NCBI GenBank assembly: GCA_048884925.1 | Contig: JBHLQK010000071.1 | Location: 1-13,321 of the forward strand | Origin: SMTZ1-83 sp048884925 | Lineage (GTDB): Archaea > Asgardarchaeota > Thorarchaeia > Thorarchaeales > Thorarchaeaceae | Direction: 5' to 3' | DNA: 13,321 bases | Shown: positions 13,316 through 13,321 of the stretch, piece by piece | Numbering within the stretch: the first letter of the stretch is position 1 | Layout: every line of letters begins with the position of its first letter | Notes under the pieces: generated by a model | What the model saw: the letters and a program-made list of their open reading frames with translations, nothing else | The model's database searches: none | What the model was told of the DNA's origin: nothing | Position numbers and translations under genes: made by a program

Positions 13316-13321
13316 ATTGAT

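Overview
The window looks like chromosomal DNA from an archaeon with several eukaryote-like information-processing proteins, plausibly an Asgard lineage such as a Thorarchaeota-like organism. The pointers are a multi-OB-fold replication protein A, an Elf1-type elongation factor, an Sws1-like SWIM protein, an archaeal Lhr helicase, an archaeal EngB GTPase, mevalonate-pathway genes, a tRNA gene with encoded CCA, and TATA-like boxes placed for leaderless transcripts. The lineage is an inference; no rRNA gene or other phylogenetic marker is present. Genes are very densely packed, and no gene-free stretch exceeds about 160 bases.

Layout from left to right. (1) 3-1724, minus: mevalonate kinase followed after 9 bases by a UbiD-family decarboxylase that runs off the left edge. 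The pairing suits the archaeal modified mevalonate pathway to isopentenyl phosphate. (2) 1865-3296, plus: an orphan DNA cytosine-5 methyltransferase followed by a small SPOUT-family putative RNA methylase. (3) 3316-3392, minus: tRNA-Pro(CGG), whose likely promoter lies inside the end of the next gene. (4) 3415-4239, minus, and 4298-4684, plus: a metallophosphoesterase and an Sws1-like SWIM protein diverging from a 58-base region with one shared TATA-like core. (5) 4775-5863, plus: a membrane-anchored, sequon-rich surface protein. (6) 9673 down to 5866, minus: an apparent operon of a 37-residue membrane microprotein, a 78-residue helical protein, the 947-residue Lhr helicase and EngB. (7) 9735-9989, minus: Elf1. 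(8) 10147-11623, plus: a small winged-helix protein with a CxxC pair, then a SufS/class V cysteine desulfurase-like enzyme. (9) 11648-13315, minus: an RPA-like ssDNA-binding protein with four OB folds, two of them near duplicates, possibly continuing past the right edge.

The functional themes are isoprenoid lipid synthesis at the left, nucleic-acid repair and processing in the centre (phosphoesterase, SWIM, Lhr, RPA), transcription and ribosome assembly (Elf1, EngB), and sulfur or Fe-S metabolism (desulfurase with a candidate Cys-based regulator). The least described parts are the microprotein and helical protein ahead of Lhr, and the winged-helix protein ahead of the desulfurase. I see no mobile elements, CRISPR arrays or recognisable defence system beyond the orphan methyltransferase.
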